A DNA stretch of 64,000 bases, from the NCBI RefSeq assembly GCF_009741445.1, contig NZ_CP046507.1, positions 4,278,001 to 4,342,000 on the forward strand, read 5' to 3'. Below are positions 1 to 7,969 of the stretch, piece by piece. The notes beneath the pieces were generated by a model, which saw only the letters and a list, made by a program, of their open reading frames with translations, did not search any database and was not told the origin of the DNA. Numbering within the stretch: position 1 is the first letter of the stretch; each line of letters starts with the position of its first letter. Source of the stretch: Mycobacterium avium subsp. avium (GTDB lineage: Bacteria > Actinomycetota > Actinomycetes > Mycobacteriales > Mycobacteriaceae). A program made the position numbers and the translations under genes.

Positions 1-297
1 CTGCGGGCCGACATCACCGCCCGGGCGACGGCAAAACTGTTGGAGCACATGACGACTCACGGCTACACGCACGCCTACCCACATCGCGGCAACGAGCCGA
101 TGACCGAGAAGCCGTCGTGGGACATCAACGCCGGGTATGTGCTGCGCTCGGTGCACGCGCTGCCGAAGTCGGGCACCAAGCGGCCGTGGAACGTGCGGCA
201 GAACTACCTCGCCGACGCCATCGACTACCGCTTCGACCGCATCGAAGAGGCGATGGTGTTCGGCCGGGCCGCCGACCGGGCTGCGCTGGCCGGCTGA
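1..297 (+). CDS. C-terminal end of a flavin-containing monooxygenase (Rv0565c-like), truncated by the window edge
   Basis: The reading frame is open from base 1 and stops at TGA 295-297, so only the last 98 residues are present. The visible tail has a conserved tryptophan-rich segment (DINAGYVLRS, then KRPWNVRQNY) typical of the C-terminus of class B flavin monooxygenases related to EthA. These enzymes use FAD and NADPH to oxygenate ketones, sulfides or amines; the nucleotide-binding motifs would lie upstream of the window. It sits immediately upstream of gpsA on the same strand, as Rv0565c does before Rv0564c in M. tuberculosis. The family assignment is fairly secure from context and tail sequence; the substrate is unknown. 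Confidence 0.7.
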   Translation: MRADITARATAKLLEHMTTHGYTHAYPHRGNEPMTEKPSWDINAGYVLRSVHALPKSGTKRPWNVRQNYLADAIDYRFDRIEEAMVFGRAADRAALAG

Positions 298-329
298 TCG
301 GCGGGCGCCGGGGCGAGTTGGTGAATTCC

Positions 330-358
330 TTCTAAAACTCAGATGTCGGCAATACGCT
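330..358 (+). promoter_or_regulatory. Candidate leaderless promoter of gpsA
   Basis: A TACGCT box (353-358) ends 7 bases before the gpsA ATG at 366, with a weak TTCTAA (330-335) 17 bp further upstream. This spacing would start the mRNA at the start codon itself. Judged by eye only. Confidence 0.4.
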
Positions 359-365
359 GATCGCC

Positions 366-1391
366 ATGGCAGCTCAGATGCGTGAACCCAAAGTCGTTGT
401 GCTCGGAGGCGGCTCCTGGGGCACCACCGTGGCGTCGATCTGTGCGCGCCGCGGGCCGACGCTGCAGTGGGTGCGCTCGCGGGAGACCGCCGACGACATC
501 AACGAGAACCACCGCAACAGCCGCTATCTGGGCAACGACGGTGTGCTGAGCGACACGCTGCGCGCCACCACCGATTTCTGCGAGGCGGCCAACACCGCCG
601 ACGTGGTGGTGATGGGGGTCCCCTCGCACGGCTTTCGCGGGGTACTTACCGAACTGGCGCGGGAGTTGCGGCCGTGGGTGCCGGTGGTGTCCTTGGTCAA
701 AGGGCTCGAGCAGGGCACCAACATGCGGATGTCGCAGATCGTCGAGGAGGTGCTGCCCGGTCATCCGGCGGGCATCCTGGCCGGGCCGAACATCGCGCGC
801 GAGGTGGCCGAGGGCTACGCCGCCGCTGCGGTGCTGGCGATGCCCGACCAGCATCTGGCGACCCGGCTGTCCGGGCTGTTCCGCACCCGGCGGTTCCGCG
901 TCTACACCACCGACGACGTCGTCGGGGCGGAGATGGCCGGGGCGCTGAAGAACGTGTTCGCCATCGCCGTGGGCATGGGGTATTCGCTGGGCATCGGCGA
1001 GAACACCCGCGCGCTGGTGATCGCCCGCGCGCTGCGCGAGATGACCAAGCTGGGGGTGGCGATGGGCGGCAGCCCCGACACCTTCCCGGGACTGGCCGGA
1101 CTCGGCGACCTCATCGTCACCTGCACCAGCCAGCGCAGCCGCAACCGGCACGTCGGCGAACAACTGGGCGCCGGCAAACCGATCGACGAGATCATCGCGT
1201 CGATGAACCAGGTCGCCGAGGGCGTCAAAGCGGCCAGCGTGATCATGGAGTTCGCCAACGAGTTCGGCCTGACCATGCCGATCGCCCGCGAAGTCGATGC
1301 GGTGATCAACCACGGCTCGACGGTCGAGCAGGCCTATCGGGGGCTGATCGCCGAGGTTCCCGGCCACGAGGTGCACGGCTCCGGCTTCTGA
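366..1391 (+). CDS. gpsA: NAD(P)-dependent glycerol-3-phosphate dehydrogenase
   Basis: Converts dihydroxyacetone phosphate to sn-glycerol-3-phosphate, the backbone of phospholipids, in the cytoplasm. The 341-residue product has the N-terminal dinucleotide-binding loop GGGSWGT (residues 14-20), the AGPN segment after the Rossmann domain and the GALKNVFAIAVG stretch with the catalytic lysine. A substrate-binding NTRALVIARAL segment follows, then GDLIVTCTS. Length is normal for the family. The ATG at 366 is chosen because it begins the conserved fold and follows a leaderless-type -10 box. It matches gpdA1 (Rv0564c) of M. tuberculosis, including its upstream monooxygenase neighbour. Confidence 0.95.
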   Translation: MAAQMREPKVVVLGGGSWGTTVASICARRGPTLQWVRSRETADDINENHRNSRYLGNDGVLSDTLRATTDFCEAANTADVVVMGVPSHGFRGVLTELARELRPWVPVVSLVKGLEQGTNMRMSQIVEEVLPGHPAGILAGPNIAREVAEGYAAAAVLAMPDQHLATRLSGLFRTRRFRVYTTDDVVGAEMAGALKNVFAIAVGMGYSLGIGENTRALVIARALREMTKLGVAMGGSPDTFPGLAGLGDLIVTCTSQRSRNRHVGEQLGAGKPIDEIIASMNQVAEGVKAASVIMEFANEFGLTMPIAREVDAVINHGSTVEQAYRGLIAEVPGHEVHGSGF

Positions 1392-1454
1392 CCTGGGCGT
1401 CGCGCGCTGGCCGAATTCAAATCTTTGCGTTCTCTATGGGCCGGTCACGTCGGC

Positions 1455-1483
1455 TTGACCGGTGTTTGCCAGCAAAATACCGT
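1455..1483 (+). promoter_or_regulatory. SigA-type promoter for the SulP transporter gene
   Basis: TTGACC (1455-1460), a 17-bp spacer and TACCGT (1478-1483) form one of the best -35/-10 pairs in the window. Transcription would begin near 1490, leaving a leader of about 145 nt before the start codon at 1636, which is long for this chromosome. The rest of the 1392-1635 gap holds no gene that I can see. Confidence 0.5.
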
Positions 1484-1556
1484 CAGTCCAGGTAGCCAGT
1501 GGTTCTCCGGCGCGCTCCCGCGGGTCATCCGGCTGTAATCCGCTGCACGCCAACCC

Positions 1557-1572
1557 GTTACGACGACGTAAC
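1557..1572. promoter_or_regulatory. Inverted repeat in the SulP gene leader
   Basis: GTTACG and CGTAAC arms (6 bp each) are separated by ACGA. The site lies inside the predicted leader, about 65 bases before the start codon, so it could be an RNA hairpin or a repressor site. No known riboswitch class is recognised here. Confidence 0.3.
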
Positions 1573-1635
1573 TGGCCGCAAGACGGGGCGCATATCGGAA
1601 CATCCCCCGCAAACTCCTAACGAGGGACGGGACCG

Positions 1636-3171
1636 ATGCAAGACATTCAACGGGCGGACGATGCCCTGCCCACCGCGTCGCGCGCCGAGCGGTTGCGCGG
1701 CGTCATCCGGCACGACCTGCCCTCCTCGCTGGTGGTGTTCCTGGTGGCGCTGCCGCTGTCACTGGGCATCGCGATCGCGTCCAACGCCCCGGTGCTGGCC
1801 GGTCTGATCGCGGCCATCGTCGGCGGAATCGTCGTCGGCGCCCTGGGCGGATCGCCGCTGCAAGTCAGCGGCCCGGCGGCCGGGCTGACCGTCGTGGTCG
1901 CCGGTCTGGTCTCCGACTTCGGTTGGGGCGTCACCTGTTTCATCACCGTCGTGGCCGGAGCCGTGCAGGTTCTGTTGGGGCTCAGCCGGGTGGCGCGCGC
2001 CGCCCTGGCGATCTCGCCGGTGGTGGTGCACGCCATGCTGGCCGGCATCGGGATCACCATCGCCCTGCAGCAGACGCACGTGCTGCTGGGCGGGAAATCC
2101 AAGAGCACGGCCTGGCACAACCTGATCGGCCTGCCGGGGCAGATCATCGGCGCGCACCGGCCCGGGGTGCTGCTGGGCGTGCTGGTGATCGTAATCCTGG
2201 TCGCCTGGCGCTGGGTTCCCGCCAAGGTGCGCCGCGTTCCCGGCCCGCTGGTCGCCATCGTGGCGGTGACGGTGATCTCGGTGGTCTTTCCCTTTCACGT
2301 GCGCCGGATCGACCTCGACGGGTCGCCGCTGGATGCGCTGCAGCTGCCCGACCTGCCGCACGGCAACTGGGGCGGTGTCGCCGTCGGGGTGATCGCCGTC
2401 GCGCTGATCGCCAGCGTCGAGAGCCTGCTGTCCGCGGTGTCGGTCGACCGGATGCACAACGGGCCGCGCACCGACTTCAACCGCGAATTGGTGGGACAGG
2501 GCGCGGCCAACATGATCTCCGGCGCCGTCGGCGGGCTGCCGGTCACCGGGGTCATCGTGCGCAGCTCGACCAACGTCAACGCGGGCGCCCGATCCCGCGC
2601 CTCGGCGATCATGCACGGCGTGTGGATCCTGCTGTTCACCATTCCGTTCGCCGGGCTGGTCGACGAGATCCCCACGGCCGCGCTGGCCGGTCTGCTCATC
2701 GTCATCGGCATCCAGCTGCTCAAGCCGGCGCACATCGAAACCGCAATGAAGCACGGCGATCTCGCGGTGTACGTGGTGACGGCCGTCAGCGTCATCTTCC
2801 TCAACCTGCTGCATGGGGTGATGATCGGGCTGGCGCTGGCCATCGCGCTGACCGGCTGGCGGGTGATCCGGGCCAAGATCGAGGCCGCCCAGCTCGACGG
2901 CGAGTGGCGGGTGACGATCGAGGGCGCGGCGTGCACCTTCCTGGCGCTGCCGAGGCTGACCCGGGTGCTGGCGTCGGTGCCGCGGGGCGCGACGGTGACG
3001 GTGGCCATCGCGGTGCACTACCTCGATCACGCCGCCCACCAAGCGATCACCGACTGGCAGCGCCAGCAGGAGGCGACGGGCGGCACGGTGCGCATCGAGG
3101 GCGCCGTGGTGGCGACGGGCCGCCGCGTCGAACCGCAGGTGGAATCCGAAATGCCCGGCGCCGCAGCGTAA
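1636..3171 (+). CDS. SulP-family inorganic anion transporter (sulfate or bicarbonate)
   Basis: A 511-residue inner-membrane protein of the SulP/SLC26 family, which moves sulfate, bicarbonate or related anions. After a short cytoplasmic N-terminus the first membrane segment begins near residue 32 (SSLVVFLVALPLSLGIAIAS). The SulP core LQVSGPAAGLTVVVAG follows, then the conserved GxxNxxSGxxGGxPVTGVIVRSS block, about 12 hydrophobic segments in all, and a C-terminal STAS-like domain of roughly 90 residues. There is no carbonic anhydrase domain, unlike Rv3273. A GAGGGAC ribosome site precedes ATG 1636. It is not present at this place in M. tuberculosis, so it is a lineage-specific insertion between gpsA and htpX. 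The substrate cannot be told from sequence alone. Confidence 0.88.
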   Translation: MQDIQRADDALPTASRAERLRGVIRHDLPSSLVVFLVALPLSLGIAIASNAPVLAGLIAAIVGGIVVGALGGSPLQVSGPAAGLTVVVAGLVSDFGWGVTCFITVVAGAVQVLLGLSRVARAALAISPVVVHAMLAGIGITIALQQTHVLLGGKSKSTAWHNLIGLPGQIIGAHRPGVLLGVLVIVILVAWRWVPAKVRRVPGPLVAIVAVTVISVVFPFHVRRIDLDGSPLDALQLPDLPHGNWGGVAVGVIAVALIASVESLLSAVSVDRMHNGPRTDFNRELVGQGAANMISGAVGGLPVTGVIVRSSTNVNAGARSRASAIMHGVWILLFTIPFAGLVDEIPTAALAGLLIVIGIQLLKPAHIETAMKHGDLAVYVVTAVSVIFLNLLHGVMIGLALAIALTGWRVIRAKIEAAQLDGEWRVTIEGAACTFLALPRLTRVLASVPRGATVTVAIAVHYLDHAAHQAITDWQRQQEATGGTVRIEGAVVATGRRVEPQVESEMPGAAA

Positions 3172-3188
3172 TTGGCCCGGCTCGTCGA

Positions 3189-3473
3189 TCAGTCGACGTC
3201 GATCCTGATGTGTAATCGCTTGCCGCACACCTGCGCCAGCCGTTGCAGCATGTCGACCCGCGGCACCTCGGTCCCGCTCTCCCACGCGGCGACGCTCGCC
3301 CGGGGAACACCCAGCGCCTGCGCCAGCGCGGCCTGGTTCATGCCCGCGCCGGCGCGTGTCTCGAAGATCAGGTCGGGCAGATCCAGCGCCAGCCCGGCCT
3401 CGTGAATGTCCAGTGAGTCAGAGTCCGGCATCGCCATCACCGCTTCCATCAACGGCCAGCTCGAGGACCGCAT
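3189..3473 (-). CDS. XRE-family helix-turn-helix regulator
   Basis: A small DNA-binding protein of up to 94 residues. The C-terminal half is a Cro/CI-type helix-turn-helix: AGMNQAALAQALGVPRASVAAWESG, followed by VPRVDMLQRLAQVCG. The N-terminal part before it is short and acidic. Several in-frame ATG codons (3473, 3449, 3437, 3431) make the exact start uncertain. Proteins of this shape are often antitoxins or autoregulators, but no toxin partner is visible; it lies between the SulP gene (convergent) and htpX (same strand, 78 bases away). The target is unknown. Confidence 0.75.
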   Translation of the reverse strand: MRSSSWPLMEAVMAMPDSDSLDIHEAGLALDLPDLIFETRAGAGMNQAALAQALGVPRASVAAWESGTEVPRVDMLQRLAQVCGKRLHIRIDVD

Positions 3474-3551
3474 ACATCCCCGATGCTACTGCCGTGGTGG
3501 CGGCGGGCGCAGCGATTGCCCGCGCATGACCGCGGGCACGCGCGGCCGACG

Positions 3552-4415
3552 TCAGCGCCCCGCCATGGATTCCAGGCGGCGGATCCGGTCCTCGATCGGC
3601 GGGTGCGTGGAGAACAGCGAGCCGATCCGTTCACCGGCCCGGAACGGGTTGGCGATCATCAGGTGCGCCTGGCTGGCCAGCTGCGGCTCGGGCGGCAGCG
3701 GCGCCGCCTGCACCCCGCCGGAGATCTTGCGCAGCGCCGACGCCAGGGCCAGCGGGTCGCCGGTCAGCACCGCGCCCGACTCGTCGGCCTGGTATTCGCG
3801 CGACCGGGACACCGCCAGCCGCACCACGGTGGCCGCGATCGGGCCCAGCAGCGAAACCAGCAGCAGCGCAAAGGGATTCTCGCCGTCGCGGTCGTTGCCG
3901 CCGAACATGCCGGCGAACATGGCCATGTTGGCCAGCGCGGTGATCACCGACGCCATCGCGCCGGCGATGCACGAGATCAGGATGTCGCGGTTGTAGACGT
4001 GGGACAGCTCGTGTCCCAGCACGGCGCGCAGCTCACGCTCGTTGAGGATGCCCAGGATGCCGGTGGTGCAGCAGACCGCGGCGTTGCGCGGGTTGCGGCC
4101 GGTGGCAAACGCGTTGGGCGCGTTGGTGTCGCTGATGTAGAGCCGGGGCATCGGCTGGTGCGCGGCGGTGGCCAGCTCGCGCACGATCCGGTACATCGCC
4201 GGCGCCTGCAGCTCGGAGACCGGCTGCGCGTGCATGGCGCGCAGCGCCAGCTTGTCGCTGTTGTAGTAGGTGTAGACGTTCATGCCGATGGCGAACAGCA
4301 CCGCGAAGAACATCGCGGTCCTGCCGAACAACGACCCCACGAACACGATCAACGCGGACATGCCGACCAACAGGGCGAACGTCTTGAACCTGTTGGCATG
4401 CGGATGCCAGGTCAT
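3552..4415 (-). CDS. htpX: Membrane zinc metalloprotease HtpX
   Basis: An M48-family heat-shock protease that degrades damaged membrane proteins, with its active site facing the cytoplasm. The 287-residue product has two N-terminal membrane segments (about residues 12-50), the zinc motif HELSH at 135-139, two further hydrophobic segments, and the third zinc ligand in SREYQADESGA. The ATG at 4415 is preferred over an upstream in-frame codon at 4445 because a strong GGAGGA sits just ahead of it and the length then agrees with M. tuberculosis HtpX (Rv0563). It is co-oriented with grcC1, which ends 93 bases upstream of the start. Confidence 0.95.
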   Translation of the reverse strand: MTWHPHANRFKTFALLVGMSALIVFVGSLFGRTAMFFAVLFAIGMNVYTYYNSDKLALRAMHAQPVSELQAPAMYRIVRELATAAHQPMPRLYISDTNAPNAFATGRNPRNAAVCCTTGILGILNERELRAVLGHELSHVYNRDILISCIAGAMASVITALANMAMFAGMFGGNDRDGENPFALLLVSLLGPIAATVVRLAVSRSREYQADESGAVLTGDPLALASALRKISGGVQAAPLPPEPQLASQAHLMIANPFRAGERIGSLFSTHPPIEDRIRRLESMAGR

Positions 4416-4508
4416 CGCTGTCCTCCTCGCAGTGCACGGGCACACACGCGCTCTTGCTGACTTGCGCTAATTGAACGCTCGAGACGGCCCGGTTGGTTCC
4501 GCGACGCG

Positions 4509-5516
4509 CTAGCCGTGCCGGCTGATGGTGAAGTCGACCAGTGTTTGCAGCGCGCGCCGGCCCGGGACGTCGGGCAGCTGGTCCAGCTCCCGATGCGCCT
4601 GCGCCGCGTACTCGCGCAGCGACTGCTTGGCCTTGGCCATGCCCGGCGACGCCCGCAGCAGCGTCAACGCCTCGGCCACCACCTCGTCGTCGTCGATCGG
4701 CCCGACCAGCAACTCGCGCAGCCGCGCCGCGTCCGGCCCGGGTTCGCGCAGCGCGTAGACCATCGGCAGGGTGTGCACGCCTTCGCGCACGTCGGTGCCG
4801 GGCAGCTTGCCGGATTCGTGCGAGTCGCTGTCGATGTCGATGATGTCGTCGGAGATCTGGAACGCGGTGCCCACGATGCCGCCCAGCCGGCTCAGCCGCT
4901 CGACCTGATCGGCGTCGGCCCCGGAGAACATGGCCCCGAACCGGCCCGCCGCGGCGATCAGGCACGCCGTCTTCTCGTACACCACCTTCAGGTAGTGCTC
5001 GATCGGATCCGATCCCTCCTTGCGGCCGCGGGTCTCGCGCATCTGCCCGGTCACCAGCTGGGCGAACGTCTCGGCGATCAGCTGCACCGCCTCCGGGCCC
5101 AGCCGCGACACCAGCCGCGACGCCGTGGCGAACAGATAGTCCCCGGCCAGGATCGCGACGTTGTTGCCCCAGCGCACGTTGGCGGTGGGGGTGCCGCGGC
5201 GCACCTCCGCCTCGTCCATCACGTCGTCGTGGTAGAGCGTGGCCAGGTGCACCAGCTCGATGACGGCGCCGGCGATGGTCACCTCGGCGGCGTCGGGGTC
5301 GGGGCCGATCTGCGCGGACAGCACGGTGAACAGCGGGCGGAACCGCTTGCCGCCGGCCTTGAACAGATGGGTCAGCAACTCGGTCATGATGTCGTCGGCG
5401 CTGCGCAGCTCGGTGTCCATGAGCTGCTCGATGCGCCCGACGCCGTCGCGCACGGTCGCCGCGAAAGCCGGGTCACCGAAATCCACGCCCGCCACCACCG
5501 TCGCCGGAGTATTCAC
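4509..5516 (-). CDS. grcC1: Long-chain polyprenyl diphosphate synthase GrcC1
   Basis: A trans-isoprenyl diphosphate synthase that probably makes the nonaprenyl side chain of menaquinone. The 335-residue product has GGKRFRP for isopentenyl diphosphate binding, the first aspartate-rich motif DDVMD, the GDYLFA segment and the second motif DDIID. A much longer open frame runs upstream, but GTG 5516 gives exactly the length I recall for M. tuberculosis Rv0562, begins at the conserved N-terminus, and stands 7 bases after a TATGTT box, as expected for a leaderless transcript. An in-frame ATG at 5528 is the alternative. It is divergent from menJ; chain length is inferred. Confidence 0.92.
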   Translation of the reverse strand: MNTPATVVAGVDFGDPAFAATVRDGVGRIEQLMDTELRSADDIMTELLTHLFKAGGKRFRPLFTVLSAQIGPDPDAAEVTIAGAVIELVHLATLYHDDVMDEAEVRRGTPTANVRWGNNVAILAGDYLFATASRLVSRLGPEAVQLIAETFAQLVTGQMRETRGRKEGSDPIEHYLKVVYEKTACLIAAAGRFGAMFSGADADQVERLSRLGGIVGTAFQISDDIIDIDSDSHESGKLPGTDVREGVHTLPMVYALREPGPDAARLRELLVGPIDDDEVVAEALTLLRASPGMAKAKQSLREYAAQAHRELDQLPDVPGRRALQTLVDFTISRHG

Positions 5517-5523
5517 CCGACCA

Positions 5524-5531
5524 AACATACT
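5524..5531. promoter_or_regulatory. Overlapping divergent -10 boxes for grcC1 and menJ
   Basis: On the minus strand TATGTT (5529-5524) lies 7 bases before GTG 5516. On the plus strand CATACT (5526-5531) lies 7 bases before ATG 5539. The two boxes share four base pairs, and both transcripts would be leaderless. The two start codons are separated by only 22 bases, so no other arrangement leaves room for conventional leaders. No clear -35 is seen on either side. Confidence 0.45.
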
Positions 5532-5538
5532 GGTGTGC

Positions 5539-6777
5539 ATGACGACGGCAGCGACCCGAGCCGATCTGGTGGTGGTGGGCGCCGGGCCCGCTGGATCCGC
5601 CGCGGCGGCGTGGGCCGCGCGCGCGGGGCATGACGTGCTGGTCGTCGATGCGGCGCGCTTTCCCCGCGACAAGGCCTGCGGCGACGGGCTGACCCCGCGT
5701 GCCGTCGCCGAGTGCGAACGCCTGGGCCTGGGCGGCTGGCTGGACAGCCGCATCCGGCACCGGGGGCTGCGGATGAGCGGGTTCGGCGCCCAGGTGCAGG
5801 TCGACTGGCCCGGCCCGTCGTTCCCGTCCACCGGCAGCGCGGTGGCCCGCACGGAGTTGGACGACCGGATCCGCAGGGTCGCCGAGGATTCCGGGGCGCG
5901 GATGTTGCTGGGAACCAAAGCCGTTGGTGTGCAGCGTGACTCGTCGGCCGCGGTGACGTCGCTGATGTTGGCCGACGGCACCGGGGTGCAATGCCGTCAG
6001 CTGATCGTGGCCGACGGGGCGCGTTCGTCGCTGGGCCGCACGCTGGGCCGGCGCTGGCATCAGGAGACGGTGTACGGCGTGGCCGCCCGCGGCTACCTGA
6101 GCACCCCGCGCGCCGACGACCCGTGGCTGACGTCGCACCTGGAACTGCGCGGACCCGACGGCGCCCGGGACAAGGTGCTGCCCGGCTACGGCTGGATCTT
6201 CCCGCTCGGCAACGGCGAGGTGAACATCGGCGTCGGGGCGCTGTCGACGTCGAGGCGACCGGCCGAGCTGGCGCTGCGGCCGCTGATCGACCACTACACG
6301 GACCTGCGCCGCGACGAGTGGGGCTTCGTCGGCAGACCCCGGGCGGTCGCTTCGGCGCTGCTGCCGATGGGCGGCGCGGTGTCCGGGGTGGCCGGGCCCA
6401 ACTGGATGCTGATCGGCGACGCGGCGGCCTGTGTGAACCCGCTCAACGGCGAGGGCATCGACTACGGGATGGAGACGGGACGGCTGGCCGCGGGCCTGCT
6501 GGGGTGCCCGGACCTGTCGCAGGAGTGGCCGGCGCTGCTGCGGGAGCACTACGCGCGCGGCTTCTCGGTGGCGCGCCGGCTGGCGTTGCTGCTGACCTAC
6601 CAGCGGTTCCTGCCCGCGACGGGGCCGGTCGCGATGCGTTCCACGACGCTGATGAGGATCGCGGTGCGGGTGATGGCCAACCTGGTCACCGACGACGACG
6701 CGGACTGGGTGGCGCGGGCGTGGCGGGGCGCCGGGCGGCTGTCGCGGCTGATCGATCGGCGGGCACCGTTCAGCTGA
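5539..6777 (+). CDS. menJ: Menaquinone reductase MenJ (geranylgeranyl-reductase family)
   Basis: An FAD enzyme that saturates one isoprene unit of menaquinone-9, giving MK-9(II-H2); this role was established for M. tuberculosis Rv0561c. The 412-residue product has the FAD loop GAGPAG at 14-19, the family signature KACGDG at 45-50, and the second FAD motif GDAAACVNPLNGEGIDYGMETG near residue 290. A hydrophobic C-terminal part probably touches the membrane. ATG 5539 is divergent from grcC1, so side-chain synthesis and side-chain reduction share one control region. Rv0560c, which follows in M. tuberculosis, is missing here. Confidence 0.93.
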   Translation: MTTAATRADLVVVGAGPAGSAAAAWAARAGHDVLVVDAARFPRDKACGDGLTPRAVAECERLGLGGWLDSRIRHRGLRMSGFGAQVQVDWPGPSFPSTGSAVARTELDDRIRRVAEDSGARMLLGTKAVGVQRDSSAAVTSLMLADGTGVQCRQLIVADGARSSLGRTLGRRWHQETVYGVAARGYLSTPRADDPWLTSHLELRGPDGARDKVLPGYGWIFPLGNGEVNIGVGALSTSRRPAELALRPLIDHYTDLRRDEWGFVGRPRAVASALLPMGGAVSGVAGPNWMLIGDAAACVNPLNGEGIDYGMETGRLAAGLLGCPDLSQEWPALLREHYARGFSVARRLALLLTYQRFLPATGPVAMRSTTLMRIAVRVMANLVTDDDADWVARAWRGAGRLSRLIDRRAPFS

Positions 6778-6796
6778 ACGACCCTGTCCAGGCGTG

Positions 6797-6802
6797 TATA
6801 GT
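6797..6802 (+). promoter_or_regulatory. Leaderless -10 element of the DUF732 gene
   Basis: TATAGT lies 7 bases before ATG 6810, only about 20 bases after the end of menJ. This suggests the secreted-protein gene has its own leaderless transcript as well as any read-through from menJ. No strong -35 is visible. Confidence 0.45.
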
Positions 6803-6809
6803 CCGGCTA

Positions 6810-7214
6810 ATGAAGGGAACGATGCTGGCTACTATCGGTGCCGCCGCCGTTGCTGCTTTCGCGCTGGCCGCGCCCGCGCAGCTGTCCGCGCCCGCGCAGG
6901 CGGATCCCCCGCCGACGGCGCCCTACCCGACGCCGCGGACACCGGCGCCGCCGAGCGACTACGACGCGCCGTTCAAGAACACCGTCAACGGCTTCGGCAT
7001 CTACCAGCCGCAGGACCAGTTGGCGTGGCTGGGCAAGATCACCTGCGACCGGCTGGACCACGGCGTCGACCACGACGCCCACCAGTCCGCGACCTTCATC
7101 CAGCGCAACCTGCCGCGCGGCACCTCCGAGGGCCAGTCGCTGCAGTTCCTCGGCGCGGCGGTGGACCACTACTGCCCCGAGCACATCGACGTCGTCCAGG
7201 CGGCCGGCCGGTAA
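6810..7214 (+). CDS. Small secreted DUF732 protein (Rv0559c-like)
   Basis: A 134-residue exported protein. Residues 1-31 are a signal peptide with a hydrophobic Ala-rich core ending in AQA, followed by a Pro-rich linker. The C-terminal domain has two cysteines (ITCDRLDHG and HYCPEH) that probably form a disulfide and match the mycobacterial DUF732 pattern, including the helix-forming QLAWLGK stretch. Its biological function is not known. In M. tuberculosis the matching gene lies next to the salicylate-inducible methyltransferase gene Rv0560c, which is absent here, leaving this gene directly behind menJ. It converges on menG, whose stop is 7 bases away. Confidence 0.85.
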   Translation: MKGTMLATIGAAAVAAFALAAPAQLSAPAQADPPPTAPYPTPRTPAPPSDYDAPFKNTVNGFGIYQPQDQLAWLGKITCDRLDHGVDHDAHQSATFIQRNLPRGTSEGQSLQFLGAAVDHYCPEHIDVVQAAGR

Positions 7215-7221
7215 GCACCGC

Positions 7222-7914
7222 TCAGCGCGGCGGCCGGTGGGCGGCGTGTAGCGCGACGATGCCGCCGGTCAGATTGCGCCAGCGCACCCCCGCCCAGCCG
7301 GCGCCGGCGATCTGGTCGGCCAGCGCCGCCTGATCCGGCCAGGCTCGGATCGACTCGGCGAGGTACACGTAGGCGTCGGGGTTGCTGGACACCGCCCGCG
7401 CCACCCGCGGCAGCGCCCGCATCAGGTACTCCTTGTAGACGGTGGCGAACAGCGCGTTGCTGGGGGTGGAGAACTCGCACACCACCAGCCGCCCGCCGGG
7501 CCGGGTGACCCGGGCCATCTCGCGCAGCGCCGCCTGCGTGTCGACCACGTTGCGCAGCCCGAAACTGATTGTGACGGCGTCGAATACGTCGTCGGCGAAC
7601 GGCAGCCTGGTGGCGTCACCGGCGACCTTGGGCACCCGGCGGGCGGCACCGGCCGCCAGCATGCCGACCGAGAAGTCGGCGGCCACGCACCACGCCCCGG
7701 ATTTGTTCAGCTCGACGGTGGACACCGCGGTGCCCGCGGCCAGGTCGAGCACCTTCTGGCCGGGTCCGATGCCCAGCGCCGACCGGGTGGCCTTGCGCCA
7801 GTACCGGTCCTGGCCCAGCGACAGCACGGTGTTGGTCAGGTCGTACCGGCGGGCCACGCCGTCGAACATCGACGCGACGTCCCGGGGATTCTTGTCCAAC
7901 TCCGCGCGGCTCAC
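7222..7914 (-). CDS. menG: Demethylmenaquinone methyltransferase MenG (UbiE family)
   Basis: Performs the last ring step of menaquinone synthesis, C-methylation of demethylmenaquinone with S-adenosylmethionine. The 230-residue product shows the UbiE signature YDLTNTVLSLGQDRYWR, the SAM-binding loop VLDLAAGTA, GDATRLPF, the DAVTISFGLRNV motif and a C-terminal WRNLTGGIVALH. GTG 7914 is chosen because the conserved protein begins there (VSRAELDKNPRDV); the open frame upstream has no similarity. It corresponds to Rv0558. It is the last gene on the minus strand after menD, Rv0556 and mgtA, but 284 bases containing an SDR remnant separate it from mgtA. Confidence 0.93.
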   Translation of the reverse strand: MSRAELDKNPRDVASMFDGVARRYDLTNTVLSLGQDRYWRKATRSALGIGPGQKVLDLAAGTAVSTVELNKSGAWCVAADFSVGMLAAGAARRVPKVAGDATRLPFADDVFDAVTISFGLRNVVDTQAALREMARVTRPGGRLVVCEFSTPSNALFATVYKEYLMRALPRVARAVSSNPDAYVYLAESIRAWPDQAALADQIAGAGWAGVRWRNLTGGIVALHAAHRPPR

Positions 7915-7969
7915 CCGCTTGACGCTACCCGGTGCGGGAATGCCGCGGCGACGCCAGCGTTGCACCTCT

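Noticed and set aside
339..1376. Long open frame on the strand opposite gpsA
   Set aside because: Composition rich in Arg, Gly, His and Asp with no family features; it mirrors the codon bias of gpsA.
1759..3285. A 508-codon open frame antisense to the SulP gene
   Set aside because: Low-complexity antisense shadow; the SulP frame has clear membrane helices and signatures.
3189..3473. Toxin-antitoxin system around the XRE gene
   Set aside because: No toxin-sized partner with a family signature is found on either side; only a short accidental frame overlaps the start.
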